A stretch of DNA of 64,000 nucleotides from Robiginitalea sp. Lineage in GTDB: Bacteria; Bacteroidota; Bacteroidia; Flavobacteriales; Flavobacteriaceae. Each line of letters opens with the position of its first letter. Within the stretch, counting starts at the first letter, position 1. The translations under genes and the position numbers were made by a program. This document shows positions 44,724 to 52,611 of this stretch, piece by piece. The DNA is taken from the NCBI GenBank assembly GCA_024642005.1, contig JAHECA010000013.1, forward strand, positions 1-64,000. Direction: 5' to 3'. Below the pieces are notes generated by a model that had not been told where the DNA came from, did no database searches, and saw only the letters and a list, made by a program, of their open reading frames with translations.

Positions 44724-44893
44724 TGGGTTCTGGATGAACATGCGGGTCCAGGCAATTCTGTCGGTTACACCCGCTTTTGTGATTAAAAACTAAGATAACC
44801 AATAAATTACTTTCTAACCAGACTGACGTTTAAGGTCTTCTTTTGTCAAAACGAAGCCTATTTTTGGCAGGCCCTTTTTTTCCTTACTGCCCG

Positions 44894-45219
44894 GGGCTAA
44901 CGCCCTGCTCATTTTTTATTTCCTTCAACCCTTGGCAAGCGAGCTTCTGGAATTCTGTGACTGGAATTTCAGGGATTACGCGCTGTGGCGCGTGATCCCT
45001 TTGGGGGGTGTCCCGCAATAAAAACGCCCAGGGCTAACGCCCTGCTCATTTTTTATTTCCTTCAACCCTTGGCAAGCGAGCTTCTGGAATTCTGTGACTG
45101 GAATTTCAGGGATTACGCGCTGTGGCGCGTGATCCCTTTGGGGGTGTCCTGCAATAAAAACGCCCAGGGCTAACGCCCTGCTCATTTTTTATTTCCTTCA
45201 ACCCTTGGCAAGCGAGCTT
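44894..45219. repeat. 137-base tandem repeat, two full copies and one partial
   Basis: Copies start with GGGCTAACGCCCTGCTC at 44894, 45031 and 45167, so the period is 137 then 136 bases. Full copies differ by only a few bases. Each full copy holds a 13-pair hairpin (AGGGATtACGCGC, loop TGTG, GCGCGTGATCCCT) and a poly-T/poly-A rich stretch. The third copy stops after AGCGAGCTT, where the two earlier copies continue with CTGGAATTC. Confidence 0.85.
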
Positions 45220-45242
45220 GCAGGGTTTTCGGAAATAAAAAA
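45184..45242. repeat. Long palindrome ending the repeat array
   Basis: Arms of about 28 bases: TTTTTTATTTCC-TTC-AACCC..GCAAGC pairs with GCTTGC..GGGTT-TTC-GGAAATAAAAAA. The first two repeat copies contain only the left arm, so the third copy retains the intact palindrome. Confidence 0.65.
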
Positions 45243-45270
45243 CGCCTCACCGAATCGGTGAGGCGTTTTT
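45237..45270. terminator. Strong terminator downstream of tRNA-Ser
   Basis: Perfect stem AAAAACGCCTCACCG / CGGTGAGGCGTTTTT with loop AAT. On the minus strand it follows the tRNA 3' end by four bases and can act in both directions. Confidence 0.8.
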
Positions 45271-45274
45271 GTTG

Positions 45275-45359
45275 CGGAGGAAGAGGGATTCGAACCCCCG
45301 GAGGTTTAACCCTCAACGGTTTTCAAGACCGCCGCAATCGACCACTCTGCCATTCCTCC
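45275..45359 (-). tRNA. tRNA-Ser (anticodon TGA)
   Basis: 85 nucleotides with a seven-pair acceptor stem (GGAGGAA / TTCCTCC), anticodon loop CTTGAAA giving TGA, a long variable arm as expected for serine, and a T arm with GTTCGAATC. Discriminator G. CCA is not encoded. It reads UCA and other UCN codons. Confidence 0.95.
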
Positions 45360-45371
45360 TTTTGGAGGCTG

Positions 45372-45379
45372 CAAATATA
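45372..45379 (-). promoter_or_regulatory. Candidate -7 box for tRNA-Ser
   Basis: Minus strand TATATTTG, an exact TAnnTTTG, 13 bases upstream of the tRNA 5' end. No clear -33 partner. Confidence 0.5.
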
Positions 45380-45495
45380 AAAAGCTTTTTGGAAAGATGG
45401 TGGCCAGCCGGCAAGAATTTATCACGGGGAAGTAGCCGTCCATTTGCCCGGTATTCCAATATTTTTATATCTTCCGAATTGCCAAGAGATGATTT

Positions 45496-46479
45496 ATGAA
45501 GCCATTCAAAGTAGCCGTATTAGGCCCCATTCCCCGCGACCATATTACCACCCACAAAGGTGAGGTAATCGAAAAATACGGCTGTGCAACCCACACGGCC
45601 ATCGGCCTCTCCAGGTTGCTCGATTCGCACGGTACCGTCTGGCCTGTTGCGCATGTGCGCAAGAAAGACCTGGCCGGGGTACTGGAGGTACTGGCCCCCT
45701 ACCCCAATATCCGAACCGACAAGGTTACCGACACGGCCGACCAGGGCGATATTATTCAACTGACTTTTGTAGACCAGAACAACCGCCTCGAGAAGCAAAC
45801 CGGGTTCATGAACCCTATTGTTGCCGAAGACCTGGCCGGGGTGCTCGACGCCGATGTTTTCGTCTGCGTGCCCATTACCGATTACGAAGTGCCCCTGGAT
45901 ACGCTCAAATACATCAAGGCCAACAGCCAGGGCCTGATCATCTTCGATGCCCATGGCCCCACCAATACGGTTACCACCCTGGGCGAGCGGTTGATCCGCT
46001 TTTGGATAGACCGCGATATGTGGCTTCCCTACATAGACGTGTTAAAGATGAACCTGGAAGAATCGCGGTGCTGCTGGTTTGAAAAGGAGTACGAACTCGA
46101 TGCCTTACAGCCCTTTCACGAAGTGGGTACCGACCATCTCGATGCCCTGGCAGCCCATGTGCTCAGGCGGGGTGTCCAGTCGCTGATCGTTACCCTCGAC
46201 GCGGGGGGGAGCGCGGTTTTCCACCTCGAGAACGGGGAAGTCTGCAAAAACATCGTCCCTTCTGTGCCGGTATGCGATGTGGTCGACACCACAGGGTGCG
46301 GCGATTCTTTTGCCGGCGGTTTGGGCTATGGCCTGCTGGAAACCCCGACCGATTTTGTGCGGGCCGCACGTTATGCCAACGCTTTGGGAGCGCAGCGTAC
46401 CCAGGGGCGCACCTTTGAGGTTTTCAAGAGCCTCGAAGAGACCAATGCCATGATCCAAAAGGCATACGGCACGTCCTGA
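45496..46479 (+). CDS. PfkB/ribokinase family carbohydrate kinase
   Basis: 327 residues. The C-terminal PfkB signature 'VVDTTGCGDSFAGGLGYG' contains the catalytic Asp270; the N-terminal 'VAVLGPIPRDHI' strand and 'KYGCATHTAIGLSRLL' lid region fit the ribokinase fold. It phosphorylates a sugar or nucleoside with ATP. The substrate is not evident, and no sugar transporter or isomerase is next to it. It appears to be a single-gene unit between tRNA-Ser and the M28 peptidase. Confidence 0.9.
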   Translation: MKPFKVAVLGPIPRDHITTHKGEVIEKYGCATHTAIGLSRLLDSHGTVWPVAHVRKKDLAGVLEVLAPYPNIRTDKVTDTADQGDIIQLTFVDQNNRLEKQTGFMNPIVAEDLAGVLDADVFVCVPITDYEVPLDTLKYIKANSQGLIIFDAHGPTNTVTTLGERLIRFWIDRDMWLPYIDVLKMNLEESRCCWFEKEYELDALQPFHEVGTDHLDALAAHVLRRGVQSLIVTLDAGGSAVFHLENGEVCKNIVPSVPVCDVVDTTGCGDSFAGGLGYGLLETPTDFVRAARYANALGAQRTQGRTFEVFKSLEETNAMIQKAYGTS

Positions 46480-46538
46480 TCTGAATGCACCCGGCAGACA
46501 TTTGACTTTTATGTAGGATTTTCCAGGCCGGATTTCCG

Positions 46539-46546
46539 TATTTTTG
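46539..46546 (+). promoter_or_regulatory. Candidate -7 box for the M28 peptidase gene
   Basis: TATTTTTG, an exact TAnnTTTG, 24 bases before the ATG. No clear -33 element at the usual spacing. Confidence 0.45.
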
Positions 46547-46570
46547 AGGCTTATAGTTTAAACCAAAAGC

Positions 46571-48133
46571 ATGCAAAAATTGCCAATCCTGCTTGCAGCC
46601 CTGCTCATGGCATGCAACAGCAGCCAAAAATCGGTAGGAGAGCACCCCGCCCTGCCGTCGAATCAGCCCGAAGATGCCACACTATTCGCCGCCTCCATAA
46701 CACAAAGCGAATTAAAGGAGCACTTGTACACCTATGCTTCTGACGAATTCCAGGGCCGTGAAACCGGAACTGAGGGGCAGAAAATAGCTGTTAATTACCT
46801 GCGCGAGGCGTATCAGGAAATGGGGATTGCACCTGCCCCGGGCACCGATGACTATTTCCAGCCTGTGCCCCTGGAACTGGCCAGGCTGCCCGAGGGTTCG
46901 ATAACCCTCAATGGAAAATCCTATTCAAACGGCGAAGCGTTCATGTCTTTCCAGGCCGTGGAAGGTCAGTTCAGGGAGCTGGTATATATGGGATACGGCA
47001 TTGACGACGAAGGCTATTCTGATTACACCGATACCGATGTGCGAGGCAAGTGGCTACTCATGAAAGCCGGAGAACCCAAAAATGCCGATGGCACCTATAC
47101 CCTGAGCGGCACTGGTGACACCAGCGCCTGGAGCAACCAGTCAGAGGCAATCGGCAAGCGTCGCGAGGCGGTCCAGGCCCATGGTGGCGCCGGTTTCTTC
47201 TTCATAGACGACCTGAATTACATGCGCTACCAGCGGTATTTCAACAATATGAAACGGAACAACAGCGGCCAGATGGGGCTTAAGTCCAATACCAATGAGG
47301 CGCCACTGATCTTGCTGAAAAGTGAAGCAGCCCAACAGCTTTATCCACGACTCGAGGCCAACGACCGGGCCGAGGTCGTGGCTGCCGAAGTTGCCATTGA
47401 CCTGAAAAGCCAGGACGACGAGATCACTTCCGAAAACGTGGTGGCTTTTATCCCGGGTACGGAGTTCCCCAACCAATATGTGGTCATCTCATCGCACCTC
47501 GACCATATCGGGGTTACCCCCCAAGGCGAAATCAACAACGGGGCCGACGACGATGGCTCGGGTACCGTGGCCCTGCTGGAGATTGCCGAGGCGTTTAAAG
47601 AAGCTGCAAAAGCCGGTAAAGGGCCACGCCGCACCGTGGTATTTCTCCATGTAACCGGTGAGGAAAAAGGCCTGCTCGGGTCGCAATACTACACCGACTA
47701 CCAGCCCTTGTTCCCCCTTGCTTCCACGGTCGCCGACCTGAATATCGATATGATCGGCCGTACCGACCCCGATCGCCCGGGCGACCGCAACTACATTTAC
47801 CTGATCGGCTCCGACAAGCTCAGTACCGATCTCCACGAGCTTTCCGAAGCGGTGAATGCGAAGTATACCCAGTTAGACCTCGACTACAAGTACAACGACG
47901 AGAACGACCCGAACCGCTTCTATTACCGCAGCGACCACTACAACTTTGCCAAGAACAACATTCCGATCATCTTCTATTTCAACGGGACCCATGCCGATTA
48001 CCACCGCCCGGGCGACACCCCCGACAAGATCGAATACGACCTGCTGGAGCAGCGCACCAGGCTAATCTTCCATACGGCCTGGGAAGTGGCCAACCGCGAT
48101 TCGAAAATTGTGGCAGACAAGGCGGCGAAGTAA
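46571..48133 (+). CDS. M28 family zinc aminopeptidase, lipoprotein
   Basis: 520 residues. Lipobox LLMAC at about residue 15. The N-terminal part has 'SDEFQGRETGTEGQKIAVNYLREAYQEMGI', then a PA insert (about 125-255). The metallopeptidase core has His309 (SSHLDHIG), Asp326 (NNGADDDGSGT), the catalytic 'TGEEKGLLGS', 'DMIGRTD' and 'YRSDHYNFAK', so both zinc sites are filled. It removes N-terminal amino acids from peptides at the cell surface or in the periplasm. Confidence 0.94.
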   Translation: MQKLPILLAALLMACNSSQKSVGEHPALPSNQPEDATLFAASITQSELKEHLYTYASDEFQGRETGTEGQKIAVNYLREAYQEMGIAPAPGTDDYFQPVPLELARLPEGSITLNGKSYSNGEAFMSFQAVEGQFRELVYMGYGIDDEGYSDYTDTDVRGKWLLMKAGEPKNADGTYTLSGTGDTSAWSNQSEAIGKRREAVQAHGGAGFFFIDDLNYMRYQRYFNNMKRNNSGQMGLKSNTNEAPLILLKSEAAQQLYPRLEANDRAEVVAAEVAIDLKSQDDEITSENVVAFIPGTEFPNQYVVISSHLDHIGVTPQGEINNGADDDGSGTVALLEIAEAFKEAAKAGKGPRRTVVFLHVTGEEKGLLGSQYYTDYQPLFPLASTVADLNIDMIGRTDPDRPGDRNYIYLIGSDKLSTDLHELSEAVNAKYTQLDLDYKYNDENDPNRFYYRSDHYNFAKNNIPIIFYFNGTHADYHRPGDTPDKIEYDLLEQRTRLIFHTAWEVANRDSKIVADKAAK

Positions 48134-48196
48134 CCGGATGGGCTGAGATTTAGTAAAACCACTCAAATAAATTTGGCGTATTTACTTCAAAAAAAA

Positions 48197-48222
48197 ATCT
48201 CCAGGAGTAAACTCCTGGAGAT
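48197..48222 (-). terminator. Intrinsic terminator of tRNA-His
   Basis: Perfect 11-12 pair stem (AATCTCCAGGAGT / ACTCCTGGAGATT), tiny loop, followed on the minus strand by nine T. Eight bases beyond the tRNA 3' end. Confidence 0.85.
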
Positions 48223-48230
48223 TCGTATGG

Positions 48231-48305
48231 GGTGGAAGACCGGGTTCGAACCGGCGACCTCTGGAACCACAATCCAGCGCTCTAACCAGCTGAGCTACAA
48301 CCACC
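48231..48305 (-). tRNA. tRNA-His (anticodon GTG)
   Basis: Includes the extra 5' G (G-1) opposite C73. Anticodon loop TTGTGGT gives GTG. D arm and T arm (GGTTCGAACC) are regular. The bases CCA follow directly after C73 on the transcript. The acceptor stem reads GTGGTTG against CTTCCAC, which leaves two adjacent T-T oppositions at pairs 5-68 and 6-67. Confidence 0.93.
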
Positions 48306-48355
48306 GTTTGTGTGAGCACGATTCCATGAGAATCCGTGGCCTTGACAGGCGGATG

Positions 48356-48387
48356 CAAATGTACTCCTTTTTATGTTTTAGCCCAAA
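48356..48387 (-). promoter_or_regulatory. Promoter for tRNA-His
   Basis: Minus strand TTTG, 20-base spacer, TACATTTG: both elements and the spacing match the Bacteroidetes sigma-A consensus. It ends 50 bases before the tRNA 5' end. This is the clearest promoter in the window. Confidence 0.65.
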
Positions 48388-48584
48388 ATATTTTCAGGGG
48401 AGTTACTGTCCTTTTCATTCGGAACCGTTCCTTCTTCCAAACGATTTTGACAGTCCTGGAATTACCTGTTTTGTCGATGAAATGCACTATACCTTCGACC
48501 AAACACACAAAAAATGCGAATTCACAACATTCTTTCCAGTGGAACCCGGGCGTGCATGTACTTTAGGCAGTGACATTCGCACGA

Positions 48585-50666
48585 ATGAAAAATGTGATTC
48601 ATACCCTCTTGAAATTCCTGTGCCTGGCAGCTATACTGCTTTTGGCCATGCCTGCCTTGCGTGCCCTTCCGGCCGATCGGGCAAATTCAAGGCATGCCAT
48701 CGAATCCGAGCTTCGGAAAATGGAAGCGGGAAAGGATTTTTCACCCCGCGATACGGCCTATATCAACCGGCTGAACAGCCTGGCAACCGAATACCGGTTT
48801 TACCATGAAGACAGCCTGTTGCAAACTGCCCGCAAGGCCCTGCGCCTGAGCCGGGAAGCAGGCTATAGCACCGGGGCCAGCTACGCCTACAAGTGCCTTG
48901 GCGATTACTACTCAGACAGAGGGTCTTCTCAGAAAGCCGTTGAATGTTATCAGAAGGCCATGGAATTGGCCGGCAACTCGGGCGATCAGAAACTGCACCT
49001 GCGTTTGCTCAACAACCTTTCCGGTGAATACGCCTACCAAAACGACTACAGCAGCGCCCTTAACGGGTATCTGGAAGCCCTTGAAATAGCTGACCATCAA
49101 AGTGATATGCTGATGTTGTCGATAATCAACGAAAATATCGCTAACCTTTATGCCAATCAGAAAGATTACGAAGAAGCCCTTTTCTATTATAAAAAGGTAA
49201 AACACTGGAACGACGCCCTTGGCGACGAAACTTCCAATGCAGAGTCTATGTGCAACCTGGCCTCCTTGTACGCCGATATGGGGCAACTGGAATACGCCAT
49301 GTTCAATGCAAACCAGAGTATCGACGTTTTCGAGAAAAACCGGGTTCTTGACTGGCTGGCCTTTGCCTATGAAACCAAGGGCAAGGTGTACCTGAAAAAA
49401 TCAAATTACAAATGGGCGCTTTACTGGTACAACCAGAGCGAAATGCTCCACGAGCAGCTTGACGACAAACGGTCGATTATCGACCTTTACAATGGCATGT
49501 CCAAAGCGTATTTCGGTCAGGGAAATGACAGCCTCGCCTCAGATTATGCCAGTAAGGCATATGCCATAAGTCAGTCAATAAATTTTGTGATCGGAACCCG
49601 CGATTGTGCCGAAACCCTGTACCGCATCTACCGTAAAAAAGAAGATTACGCCACGGCCCTGGTCTATCACGAACTGTTCCAGCAGCTCTCCGATTCGATC
49701 ACCCAAAACGAAAACCAGCAGAGCCTCACCCTGCAAAAGACCAAAGCTACGTACGAACGTCAGAAAGAAGCCCTTATAGAGGAGAACGAAAAGGCGCTGG
49801 CACAGCAAAAACGCTACATCCGGCTCGGTTCGGGCATGTTGCTGATTGCTGTTGTGGTTATTTACCTGATATACCGCTCGAGCAAGCTGCAGAAGCGACT
49901 GGCCCAGGAGCTCAGCGCCAAGAAGGACTTCCTGGAAAAGCGCAGGGCAGAGCTTCAGGCCAACAACGAAACCAAAACCAAACTGTTCTCCATTATCGGC
50001 CACGACTTGCGCGGCCCTATCGGCGCTTTGCAGGGCCTGCTCCAGATGTTTAAAGACGGGGAAGTCGACAAGGAGGAATTTGCTTCCTTCATCCCAAAAC
50101 TGCGGGCCGACGTAGACCATATCTATTTTACGCTCAACAACTTGCTTTCATGGGGTAATTCGCAGTTAAACGGTTCGGTAACCAAGCCGGCGGCGGTAAC
50201 CCTGGGCGCCATCGTACAGGAAAACATCGCGCTGTTATCTGAAATTGCCGAAAACAAGTCGATACGCCTGGTTAGCGAGATAGCGCATAACGTGGTGGTC
50301 TGGTCTGATCCGAATCAGATCGATATTGTAGTGCGCAACCTGATCAGCAATGCCCTGAAGTTCACCCCTGAGAACGGCATGGTTACCATTCAGGGAAGGG
50401 AGAAAGAAACGCATTGGGAAATATCGATCCGCGACACCGGCGTGGGCATGGACCGCATAACCCTCGAACGGCTTTTCCAGAAAAAGACCCATCACACCAC
50501 CTACGGTACCAACAACGAAAAGGGTACGGGCCTCGGCCTTTCACTCTGCAAGGAAATGGTTGAGAACAACAAGGGCAGCATCTGGGTCGAAAGCGTGGTG
50601 CGCAAGGGAAGCACCTTCTACTTCACCCTGCCCAAAGCCGCGGAAAACTACAGCCAGGCAGTCTAG
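48585..50666 (+). CDS. TPR-containing sensor histidine kinase
   Basis: 693 residues from the ATG at 48585. Signal peptide (MKNVIHTLLKFLCLAAILLL), then about eight periplasmic TPR repeats (35-400), a coiled coil, one membrane helix (about 415-435), a further coiled coil, and a cytoplasmic kinase. The H box has phospho-accepting His473 (FSIIGHDLRGPIGAL). The ATPase part has N box 'VVRNLISNALKFTP', G1 'DTGVGM', and G2 'GTGLGLSLCKEM'. It lacks a linked response regulator: the next gene faces it and shares the CTAG stop. The same TPR-helix layout is used by the adenylate cyclase at 33.9 kb. Confidence 0.94.
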   Translation: MKNVIHTLLKFLCLAAILLLAMPALRALPADRANSRHAIESELRKMEAGKDFSPRDTAYINRLNSLATEYRFYHEDSLLQTARKALRLSREAGYSTGASYAYKCLGDYYSDRGSSQKAVECYQKAMELAGNSGDQKLHLRLLNNLSGEYAYQNDYSSALNGYLEALEIADHQSDMLMLSIINENIANLYANQKDYEEALFYYKKVKHWNDALGDETSNAESMCNLASLYADMGQLEYAMFNANQSIDVFEKNRVLDWLAFAYETKGKVYLKKSNYKWALYWYNQSEMLHEQLDDKRSIIDLYNGMSKAYFGQGNDSLASDYASKAYAISQSINFVIGTRDCAETLYRIYRKKEDYATALVYHELFQQLSDSITQNENQQSLTLQKTKATYERQKEALIEENEKALAQQKRYIRLGSGMLLIAVVVIYLIYRSSKLQKRLAQELSAKKDFLEKRRAELQANNETKTKLFSIIGHDLRGPIGALQGLLQMFKDGEVDKEEFASFIPKLRADVDHIYFTLNNLLSWGNSQLNGSVTKPAAVTLGAIVQENIALLSEIAENKSIRLVSEIAHNVVVWSDPNQIDIVVRNLISNALKFTPENGMVTIQGREKETHWEISIRDTGVGMDRITLERLFQKKTHHTTYGTNNEKGTGLGLSLCKEMVENNKGSIWVESVVRKGSTFYFTLPKAAENYSQAV

Positions 50667-51385
50667 ATCAGGTTGCCGAGGGAGGCTACAGCCAGCGGGC
50701 GCTCCACAGTAAACCCTTCTGCGTATTCCACCCCGATTAACCGCCCCAGATCGCGGGCCCGGTACACCACGCTATCGGTAAAATTCTTGCTGCTGATGGG
50801 GGTGTCGGGTTCCGGGCTATTCGGGTCGTAAAACTGGGAACTGTAGGCCCTGATCGCTTCCATTTTTTTCTCGATGTAGCCCGAGACATCCACCACAAAA
50901 TCGGGTTCCAGGTTTTTCCATTGGATATAGTGGTACACCTGTTTGGGGCGCCAGGGTTCCTGCCATTCTTCGTACCCTTCAAGACGGGTATCGATTTTTA
51001 CCAGGCCACTTAAGAAACAGGCATCGCTTACCAGGGAACTGCCCCTGGCATGGTCGATGTGCCGGTCATCTACCGCATTGCACAACACCACTTCGGGGCG
51101 AAACCTTCGTATTTGCCTGATCAGGGCCAGTTGATGTTCGCGGTCGTTGCGAAAAAAGCCGTCGGCAAATTCCATGTTTTCACGGATGCTCAGGCCCAGG
51201 ATGCGCGCAGCTTCGGAAGCTTCTATATCCCGGACTTCCGCATTCCCGCGCGTGCCGAGCTCGCCCCTGGTAAGGTCGATTACACCCACCTTTTTCCCCA
51301 GGGCAATTTCTTTGGCGATGGTTGCGCCTGCGCCGAGTTCAGCATCGTCGGGATGGGATCCGAATACGAGAATGTCCAATTTCAT
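50663..51385 (-). CDS. bshB1: Bacillithiol biosynthesis deacetylase BshB1
   Basis: 240 residues. PIG-L/LmbE fold with zinc-binding 'GSHPDDAELGAG' and later 'DDRHIDHARGSSLVSDACFLSGL', which typify BshB1. It removes acetyl from GlcNAc-malate, giving the amine that receives Cys in bacillithiol. The end 'SVVYRARDLGRLIGVEYAEGF' fits as well. It is ten bases downstream of the trans-sulfuration enzyme gene, so Cys supply and bacillithiol synthesis may be co-expressed. Confidence 0.94.
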   Translation of the reverse strand: MKLDILVFGSHPDDAELGAGATIAKEIALGKKVGVIDLTRGELGTRGNAEVRDIEASEAARILGLSIRENMEFADGFFRNDREHQLALIRQIRRFRPEVVLCNAVDDRHIDHARGSSLVSDACFLSGLVKIDTRLEGYEEWQEPWRPKQVYHYIQWKNLEPDFVVDVSGYIEKKMEAIRAYSSQFYDPNSPEPDTPISSKNFTDSVVYRARDLGRLIGVEYAEGFTVERPLAVASLGNLI

Positions 51386-51395
51386 GTGTTTGGTA

Positions 51396-52589
51396 TTATG
51401 CGTTAACAGCGCCTTGCTTTGCAGCCTTTTTTGCCTGGGCCAGGGCCTGCTCGATATCTGCCCTCAAGTCTTCAAAGTCTTCAATACCCGTGGAAAAACG
51501 GATAAGCCCGTCCCGGATTCCTGCTTTGGCGCGCTGTTCGGCCGAAATCAAGGCGTGGGAGGTTTGGGCCGGGGCCGTCAGGGTGCTTTCAACCCCGGCC
51601 AGGCTCATCGAGGCCCTGACCCATTTAAGCGAGCGCACAAAGGCGCTCAGGTCCAGGGCCGGGGCCAGCTCAAAGGAAAGCATGCCGCCAAAGCCACGCA
51701 TCTGCGCCCGGGCCGTTACGTGCCCCGGGTGTTCTTCCAGGCCCGGGTAATAAACCCGGTCAATATCCGTGTGTTCACTCAGGTACCGGGCCAGGGCCAG
51801 GGCATTTTCGTTCTGGGCCTTTACCCGCAGGCCCATGGTCTTGAGGCTGCGCTCGAGCAGCCAGACCGTATAATCGCTCAGGCTGCCCCCCAGGTTTTTG
51901 GCCAGGTTAAAGATGCGGTTAATGTGTTCGGACGAGGCGGCTACGGCCCCGGCGCAGATATCGGAATGCCCCCCCATGTATTTGGTCGCGGAATGGATTA
52001 TGACATCAATTCCAAAATCTGCCGGGTTCTGGTTAACCGGGCTGGCAAAGGTATTGTCTATAAGGGTAACCAGTCCCCGCTCCATGGCCAGGGCAGCCAT
52101 CGCCTGCAGGTCGGTGATCTGGAGCAGCGGGTTAGAAGGGGTTTCCAGGAAGAGCACGCGGGTGTTCGGGCGGATGGCCGCTTCATAATCGGCCCGCCCT
52201 GTACCATCCACAAAAGTAAACTCGATACCAAATTTGCCGAATTCTTCCTGCAGCAGGTTCTGTGTTCCGCCATAGGTCTGACGTGAGATAACCAGGTGGT
52301 CGCCCTTCCCAAGAAAGGCCAGCAGGGACGTGCTGGTGGCAGCCATCCCGCTGCCAAAAATCAAAGCGGCTTCGGTGTGTTCAAGGGCGGCGATCTTTTT
52401 ACAGAGGGCTTCCTGGTTGGGTGTATTGAAATAACGCGGGTACCGCTTGATGTCTACATCTTCATAGGCATAAGAAGTACTCATGTAGAGGGGCGATACG
52501 ACTCCTTTGAATTGGGCGTCTTCCAGTTCGCCGAAATGCGTGCAGAGCGTATTGACTCCCCCGACGGTTGGTTTAGAAGTGTTTTTCAT
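51396..52589 (-). CDS. Trans-sulfuration PLP enzyme (cystathionine gamma-synthase/lyase family)
   Basis: 397 residues from the ATG at 52589. An upstream start at 52748 would add 53 residues inside the MATE gene end and is rejected. PLP Lys203 lies in HSATKYMGGHSD; 'SRQTYGGTQNLL', 'FGSGMAATS', 'LETPSNPLLQITDL' and 'SLGGVESTLTAPAQTSHA'-like C-terminal phrases (here 'SLAGVESTLTAPAQTSH') are typical. Synthase, gamma-lyase and sulfhydrylase types cannot be separated by eye. Placement before bshB1 favours a role in Cys formation. Confidence 0.85.
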   Translation of the reverse strand: MKNTSKPTVGGVNTLCTHFGELEDAQFKGVVSPLYMSTSYAYEDVDIKRYPRYFNTPNQEALCKKIAALEHTEAALIFGSGMAATSTSLLAFLGKGDHLVISRQTYGGTQNLLQEEFGKFGIEFTFVDGTGRADYEAAIRPNTRVLFLETPSNPLLQITDLQAMAALAMERGLVTLIDNTFASPVNQNPADFGIDVIIHSATKYMGGHSDICAGAVAASSEHINRIFNLAKNLGGSLSDYTVWLLERSLKTMGLRVKAQNENALALARYLSEHTDIDRVYYPGLEEHPGHVTARAQMRGFGGMLSFELAPALDLSAFVRSLKWVRASMSLAGVESTLTAPAQTSHALISAEQRAKAGIRDGLIRFSTGIEDFEDLRADIEQALAQAKKAAKQGAVNA

Positions 52590-52611
52590 AATCTCAAAAA
52601 TACGAATTAAC

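Larger units (their letters stand above)
44724..45274. other. 551-base region of tandem repeats and hairpins
   Basis: Between the DUF302 lipoprotein and tRNA-Ser. It contains about 165 bases of AT-rich sequence next to the lipoprotein start (its promoter region), then three copies of a 137-base repeat, then a long palindrome and the tRNA terminator. Open frames through the repeats are artefacts of the repeat. Confidence 0.7.

Noticed and set aside
44976-45185. 69-codon open frame in the tandem repeats
   Set aside because: The peptide itself repeats with the 137-base unit and has no start context; it reflects the DNA repeat.
44894-45219. CRISPR array
   Set aside because: Units of 137 bases are contiguous and near identical; there are no short repeats with unique spacers and no cas genes.
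45269-45499. Open frame reading 'RRKRDSNPRRFNPQRFSR'
   Set aside because: Translation across tRNA-Ser, a frequent false gene.
48173-48808. Open frame reading 'GWKTGFEPATSGTTIQRSNQLSYNH'
   Set aside because: Classic false protein from antisense tRNA, here tRNA-His; the rest overlaps the kinase gene start.
51147-52286. 379-codon open frame opposite bshB1 and the trans-sulfuration gene
   Set aside because: Spans parts of two solid genes on the other strand; low-complexity composition typical of antisense frames at high GC.
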